From Paludibacteraceae bacterium (GTDB lineage Bacteria > Bacteroidota > Bacteroidia > Bacteroidales > Paludibacteraceae), in contig JAGCZK010000149.1 in the NCBI GenBank assembly GCA_017960065.1, positions 1-10,520 on the forward strand: DNA of 10,520 nt, written 5' to 3'. The position numbers and the translations under genes are program-made. Each line of letters opens with the position of its first letter. Within the stretch, counting starts at the first letter, position 1. A model generated the notes under the pieces. The model ran no database searches and was not told where the DNA came from. It saw only the letters and a program-made list of their open reading frames with translations. Positions 6,914 to 10,520 of the stretch are shown piece after piece.

Positions 6914-7677
6914 AACTGTACGATTTTCCAGATTAACAATCCGAACGACACGGTGGTCGAGGTCACGCCCAAGGCCGTCAAAAACGAATTGACGCGGAAG
7001 AACTGTCCGTTAAAGGCATGCACATAGATGATGTCGTTGGGTTGGATGTAATAATATTCCGAAGCGAGGATGTCCTTGCTTCGCAGGTCGAATTCGCGCA
7101 CCTCGGTCGTTCCGTCGTCGAGCCGGCGGATGATTTTGACCCGTTTGCGGTCGGAGTATTGCCCCAAGTCGCCACCCAGCGAAAGCGCCTCAAAGATGGT
7201 CAGTTTTTCCTTGGTGATTTGGTAACGGCCCATCTTGCTTTCGGTCAGCAGGTTGAAATAGGCGTTGAGCAGCCGCACATCGACCGAGCAGTCCTTGACA
7301 TATTCGCGCAGGCGCGATTCGATTTCGAACTTGGCCTCGCGCAGCGTCTTGCCCACCACTTCGACCTTGCCCAGGTACGGAAAGTCGATGGTGCCGTCGG
7401 CATAGACCGTGTAGGTGTACAGGCCGCGCTGGCCGGTCTGTTGCGTCAGGATGTTGGACTGGCTGTGGTTGAAGATTTTTTGCGAGGCCTCGTCGAGGGT
7501 GACCACCCGGATATTCAGCTCGTCGTCGGGCTGGATGCGGTAATCGACCGATGTATAGACCTCGGGATAGGCCGCAATGCCGCTGCCCGGATCCTGCAGG
7601 TAATGCGTCCGGCGCGGCGTGACGCACGAGCTCAGTGCCATTGCCGCCAACAAGGCTATCAGTCCGTATCTTTTCAT
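6883..7677 (-). CDS. Polysaccharide export lipoprotein, Wza-like (first tandem copy)
   Basis: A 264-residue predicted lipoprotein. The signal peptide MKRYGLIALLAAMALSSC has a good lipobox (LSSC) with acylated Cys18. The Poly_export domain runs from YRIQPDDELNIRV (46-58) through YADGTIDFPYLGKVEVVGKTLREA (92-115). An SLBB-like region (about 138-190) follows with YQITKEKLTIFEALSLGGDLG. The shared EFDLRSKDILASEYYYIQPNDIIYV block is at 195-219, and a hydrophobic C-terminal helix (about 232-257) precedes a short Lys/Ala tail. It aligns along its whole length with the next gene and is evidently its paralogue. The ATG lies 13 nt after the PBP stop, with no Shine-Dalgarno sequence. Likely outer-membrane/periplasmic export component; whether the two copies form mixed or separate oligomers is unknown. 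Confidence 0.9.
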   Translation of the reverse strand: MKRYGLIALLAAMALSSCVTPRRTHYLQDPGSGIAAYPEVYTSVDYRIQPDDELNIRVVTLDEASQKIFNHSQSNILTQQTGQRGLYTYTVYADGTIDFPYLGKVEVVGKTLREAKFEIESRLREYVKDCSVDVRLLNAYFNLLTESKMGRYQITKEKLTIFEALSLGGDLGQYSDRKRVKIIRRLDDGTTEVREFDLRSKDILASEYYYIQPNDIIYVHAFNGQFFRVNSFLTALGVTSTTVSFGLLIWKIVQLCIPKSAAAK

Positions 7678-7690
7678 TCGCTTAATTGGC

Positions 7691-10033
7691 TTAGAATTCG
7701 TCGCCGAACATGTTGTCCGACGAGGTTTTGTTGGTTTGCGGCTTGTTTTTGCAATTGTATTGTTCGAGCGCCTCCTTCGGAATGTCGAACGGCACGTCCT
7801 GGCTGTATCCCAACGACTTGTCGTTGAACACTTTGGTCATGTACAGCGCCCAAATCGGCAGGGCCATCGAGGCCCCCTGCCCTTCGGCCATGCTGTCGAA
7901 GTGGATGCTGCGGTCTTCGCCGCCCACCCAGGCACCCGACACCAGTTGCGGTGTGACGCCGATGAACCAGCCGTCGGAGTTGTTTTGGGTCGTACCCGTT
8001 TTGCCGCCGATGGGGGCGGTCAGGCTGTATTTGTAGCGCAGACGCACGCCCGTACCCTCGTTGACCACCGCTTGCAGCATGGTCAGCATCTTGTACGAGG
8101 TCTCCTCGCTGATGATTTCGTTAAACTTGGGCGCAAAGGTGGCGAGCACGTTGCCCTTGTTGTCTTCGATGCGGGTCACATACATCGGATCGACCCGGAT
8201 GCCTTTGTTCACGAAAGTGGTATAGGCATCGACCATTTCCTTGACCGACACTTCGGCCGGACCCAGGCAGAGGGCCACCACAGGGTCGAGGTTGCTCAAA
8301 ATGCCGAACGAGTGCATCAGTTTGACCAAGGCGTGCGGCCCGAATTCGCGAATCAGGTAGGCCGACACCCAGTTGTTCGACTGCGACAGGGCCCAGCGCA
8401 GGCTCACCATTTCGCCGACCCGTTTTTCGGAATCGTTGCGCGGCGCCCACACCACCGAGTCGCCCAGATAGAAGGTCGGCTGCACGTTGGGCACTTCGTC
8501 GCACGGGCTCATGCCCTGCTCCATGGCCAGCGTGTAGAGGTAGGGCTTGATGGTCGAACCCACCTGCCGTTTGCCCACGTTGACCATATCGTACTGGAAC
8601 TGGGCGAAGTTGGGGCCGCCCACATAGGCCTTGACGTGGCCGTTCGACGGGCTGATCGACATAAAGCCGCAACGCAGGAAGTATTTGTCCCAACGGATCG
8701 AGTCCATGGGGGTCATGGTGGTATCAACCATGTTCTTGCCGTCGTAGATGCGCATTTCGGTCGGCGTGTTGAAGGCCTTGTCGATTTCGGCTTTCGAGTG
8801 GCCGGCGCGGCTCATCTTGATGTAGCGCTCCGACTGGCGTTTGGAGCGGTTCATGATGTCGTCAATCTCCTCGGGCGTCATGTCTTTGGAGAAAGGCGCG
8901 TACGACTTGTTCTTCTTTTCCTTGAAGAACGCCTGCTGCAAGTAGCCGGTAATGTGCTCGCTGACCGCCTCTTCGGCATAACGCTGCATGCGCGAGTCGA
9001 TGGTCGTGAAAATGCGCAGGCCGTCGGTGTAGATGTTGTAGTTGGAGCCGTCGGGCTTGGTGTTCTTGTTGCACCAGCCGTAGAGCGGATTGGTCTGCCA
9101 GGCAATCGAATCTTCCTTGAACTTTTGGTCTTGCCACGAGGCATATTCGGAGCGGACCGGCTTTTTGGCGGTCAGCATCAGACGCAGGTATTCGCGGAAA
9201 TAGGGGGCGATGCCCGTACGGTGGTCGATTTTGTTGAAATCGAGCGTCAGCGGAATCTGCTGCAGCGAGTCGAGCTGGGGTTCGGTGATGTTGCCGTTCT
9301 TCTCCATCTGCTCGAGCACCGTGTTGCGGCGGCCTTGCGCCCTTTCGGGGAAACGGTTGGGGTTGAAGTAGGACGGGTTCTTGCACATGCCCACCAGCAT
9401 GGCCGACTGTTCGATGTTGAGGTCGGCGGGGGCGCAATTGAAATACACCTGCGCGGCCGACTTGATGCCGACGGCATTGTTGAGGAAGTCGAACTGGTTG
9501 AGGTACATCACCAGAATCTCTTCTTTGGAATAGTATTTTTCGAGCTGTACGGCAATCACCCATTCGATCGGCTTCTGCAAGGCGCGTTGGAACAGGCTCT
9601 TGGCCGTGGGCGAATAAAGCTGCTTGGCCAGCTGCTGCGTGATGGTACTGCCGCCACCGGCCGATTTCTGGCGCAACAGGCCGCGTTTGACAATCGAACG
9701 CACGAGCGACTTGAAGTCGATGCCCGAATGATCGTAGTAGCGTTCGTCCTCGGTGGCGACCAGGGCCTGGAACACATACGGCGAAATCTCGTTGTAGCCG
9801 ACGGCCACGCGGTTGTCCTTGCCATAGAAGTAGCGGCCGAACATCTCGCCGTCGGAAGTATAAAGCTCGGTTGCGAACTTGTTCTTCGGGTTTTGGAGTT
9901 CGTCAATTTCGGGAATGTAGCCGATCACCCCGTTGGCAATCAAAACGAACATCAATGCTATTGCACTGACACTCAAAAAGAAAAGGATCCAGAGAGCCTT
10001 GATCCACTTGGATGTGTTAGAACTGTTGGCCAT
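7691..10033 (-). CDS. Class A penicillin-binding protein, PBP1A type (glycosyltransferase-transpeptidase)
   Basis: A 780-residue bifunctional peptidoglycan synthase: it polymerises lipid II and cross-links the stem peptides in the periplasm, anchored by one N-terminal helix (about 10-33). In the GT51 domain the catalytic Glu is E95 in ATEDERYYDHSGID, followed by GGGSTITQQLAKQLYSP (126-142) and EILVMYLNQ (172-180). The transpeptidase domain (about 340-740) has the SxxK nucleophile S493-TIK, SNN at 552-554, and KTGTT at 678-682. A region around 370-450 between the domains, with the MSRAGHSKAEIDKAFNTP segment, is of the kind I associate with Bacteroidetes PBP1A proteins. All catalytic motifs are intact. 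The polar C-terminal tail after 750 is short. It is the promoter-proximal gene of the minus-strand run; 13 nt separate it from the first Wza-like gene and the upstream region is AT-rich with candidate promoters. The name mrcA/pbp1A would be by analogy. Confidence 0.95.
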   Translation of the reverse strand: MANSSNTSKWIKALWILFFLSVSAIALMFVLIANGVIGYIPEIDELQNPKNKFATELYTSDGEMFGRYFYGKDNRVAVGYNEISPYVFQALVATEDERYYDHSGIDFKSLVRSIVKRGLLRQKSAGGGSTITQQLAKQLYSPTAKSLFQRALQKPIEWVIAVQLEKYYSKEEILVMYLNQFDFLNNAVGIKSAAQVYFNCAPADLNIEQSAMLVGMCKNPSYFNPNRFPERAQGRRNTVLEQMEKNGNITEPQLDSLQQIPLTLDFNKIDHRTGIAPYFREYLRLMLTAKKPVRSEYASWQDQKFKEDSIAWQTNPLYGWCNKNTKPDGSNYNIYTDGLRIFTTIDSRMQRYAEEAVSEHITGYLQQAFFKEKKNKSYAPFSKDMTPEEIDDIMNRSKRQSERYIKMSRAGHSKAEIDKAFNTPTEMRIYDGKNMVDTTMTPMDSIRWDKYFLRCGFMSISPSNGHVKAYVGGPNFAQFQYDMVNVGKRQVGSTIKPYLYTLAMEQGMSPCDEVPNVQPTFYLGDSVVWAPRNDSEKRVGEMVSLRWALSQSNNWVSAYLIREFGPHALVKLMHSFGILSNLDPVVALCLGPAEVSVKEMVDAYTTFVNKGIRVDPMYVTRIEDNKGNVLATFAPKFNEIISEETSYKMLTMLQAVVNEGTGVRLRYKYSLTAPIGGKTGTTQNNSDGWFIGVTPQLVSGAWVGGEDRSIHFDSMAEGQGASMALPIWALYMTKVFNDKSLGYSQDVPFDIPKEALEQYNCKNKPQTNKTSSDNMFGDEF

Positions 10034-10061
10034 GTCGTTGACTATAATTCACAAATTCCTA

Positions 10062-10069
10062 CAAATTTA
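10062..10069 (-). promoter_or_regulatory. Candidate Bacteroidetes -7 box (TAAATTTG) for the PBP/polysaccharide operon
   Basis: The minus-strand octamer TAAATTTG fits the Bacteroides sigma-ABfr -7 consensus TAnnTTTG and would place transcription start some 20 nt upstream of the PBP ATG. No convincing TTTG -33 element is seen at the right distance, so the call rests on the -7 match and on lying in the AT-rich divergent region. Confidence 0.4.
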
Positions 10070-10071
10070 AG

Positions 10072-10079
10072 CAAAAATA
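10072..10079 (-). promoter_or_regulatory. Alternative -7 box (TATTTTTG) for the PBP/polysaccharide operon
   Basis: A second minus-strand match to TAnnTTTG (TATTTTTG), just 2 nt upstream of the TAAATTTG match. Either could serve the operon. The octamer is identical to the one on the opposite strand upstream of the helicase. No clear -33 element accompanies it. Confidence 0.35.
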
Positions 10080-10112
10080 CTGAACTGACCCATTTTTACG
10101 AGATATTTTTCG

Positions 10113-10120
10113 TATTTTTG
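10113..10120 (+). promoter_or_regulatory. Candidate Bacteroidetes -7 box (TATTTTTG) for the DEAD-box helicase gene
   Basis: TATTTTTG matches TAnnTTTG and ends 28 nt before the helicase ATG, giving a leader of roughly 20 nt. It is the second half of a short direct repeat (TATTTTTCG/TATTTTTGCG). The -33 region has no good TTTG, so support is moderate. Confidence 0.42.
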
Positions 10121-10148
10121 CGGCAATTTTGTACCCAACCCGCATTGA

Positions 10149-10520
10149 ATGAAAACATTTGACGAACTGGGGCTCGACACCGCCCTGCTCGAAAGCATCC
10201 GCGAAATCGGATTCGAAACCCCCTCGCCCATCCAGGAAGAAGTCATCCCCTACCTGCTCGAATCGTCGGGCGACGTCATCGCTCTGGCGCAGACCGGCAC
10301 CGGTAAAACCGCCGCCTTCGGCCTGCCCATCCTACAAAAAACCGACCTCCAACTCCATGAGATACAAGCGCTTGTGCTATCGCCCACCCGCGAACTCTGC
10401 GTTCAGATCGCCACCGAGCTCAAACGCTACAGCACCCGGATGGAACACCTGCACCTGGTGGCCGTTTACGGCGGCGGAGACATCCGCAAGCAGCTCAAGG
10501 CGCTCGACCGCACGCCGCAA
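10149..10520 (+). CDS. DEAD-box ATP-dependent RNA helicase, N-terminal part (cut by window edge)
   Basis: The first 124 codons of a superfamily 2 helicase that unwinds RNA duplexes with ATP; the gene runs off the right edge. The Q motif is MKTFDELGLDTALLESIREIGF followed by ETPSPIQEEVIP (23-34), with the upstream aromatic Phe and the invariant Gln. Motif I (Walker A) is ALAQTGTGKTAAFGLP (45-60), motif Ia SPTRELCVQI (78-87), and the GG motif YGGG (107-110). The DEAD box itself lies outside the window. The start follows an AT-rich leader without a Shine-Dalgarno sequence. It is transcribed divergently from the polysaccharide operon. RhlE/DeaD/CshA-type members act in ribosome assembly and cold adaptation, but the subfamily depends on the missing C-terminus. 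No functional link with the neighbouring operon is evident. Confidence 0.93.
   Translation, partial: MKTFDELGLDTALLESIREIGFETPSPIQEEVIPYLLESSGDVIALAQTGTGKTAAFGLPILQKTDLQLHEIQALVLSPTRELCVQIATELKRYSTRMEHLHLVAVYGGGDIRKQLKALDRTPQ

Noticed and set aside
7619..10162. Long plus-strand open frame (847 codons) antisense to the PBP gene and running into the divergent promoter region
   Set aside because: Same antisense artefact: it covers the PBP with all its motifs, continues through the AT-rich intergenic region, overlaps the helicase start, and shows no domain of its own.
1..10520. Search for CRISPR arrays, tRNA/rRNA genes, insertion sequences, terminal repeats and hairpin terminators
   Set aside because: None was seen by eye. 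Minus-strand genes are packed with gaps of 13 nt or less, leaving no room for terminators, and the divergent region has no clear stem-loop followed by a T-run.

Overview
The window looks like a chromosomal segment from a GC-rich member of the Bacteroidales; an Alistipes-like (Rikenellaceae) organism would fit. The evidence is protein style (Bacteroidetes-type class A PBP, short lipoprotein Wza-like exporters, a fused Wzc-type tyrosine kinase), near absence of Shine-Dalgarno sequences, and TAnnTTTG-type -7 boxes in the only real intergenic region. Genus assignment is inference; no rRNA or other marker is present.

Layout: from about 10033 down to the left edge, eight genes run on the minus strand with gaps of 13 nt or less or with overlaps, so they read as one operon. 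In transcription order they are: a class A penicillin-binding protein (PBP1A type), two tandem paralogous polysaccharide-export lipoproteins (Wza-like), a Wzc-type polysaccharide co-polymerase/tyrosine autokinase, a UDP-N-acetylhexosamine dehydrogenase (WbpO/TviB type), a UDP-glucose 6-dehydrogenase, a membrane-anchored GT2 glycosyltransferase (GtrB/ArnC/DPM-like), and the N-terminus of a hexapeptide-repeat acyltransferase cut by the left edge. A 115-bp AT-rich divergent intergenic region (10034-10148) separates this operon from a plus-strand DEAD-box RNA helicase cut by the right edge.

How the genes work together: the two dehydrogenases would supply acidic sugar nucleotides (UDP-glucuronate and a UDP-N-acetylhexosaminuronate). 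The glycosyltransferase and acyltransferase would assemble or decorate the glycan. Wzc would control chain length and transport at the inner membrane, and the Wza-like lipoproteins would form the periplasmic/outer-membrane exit. No Wzx flippase, Wzy polymerase, initiating phosphoglycosyltransferase or Wzb phosphatase is visible; if they belong to this locus they would lie beyond the left edge or elsewhere. The most unusual point is that a bifunctional peptidoglycan synthase is the promoter-proximal gene of what is otherwise a capsule/exopolysaccharide operon. No RNA genes, mobile elements, CRISPR arrays or long repeats were seen, and no gene-free stretch exceeds 300 bases.
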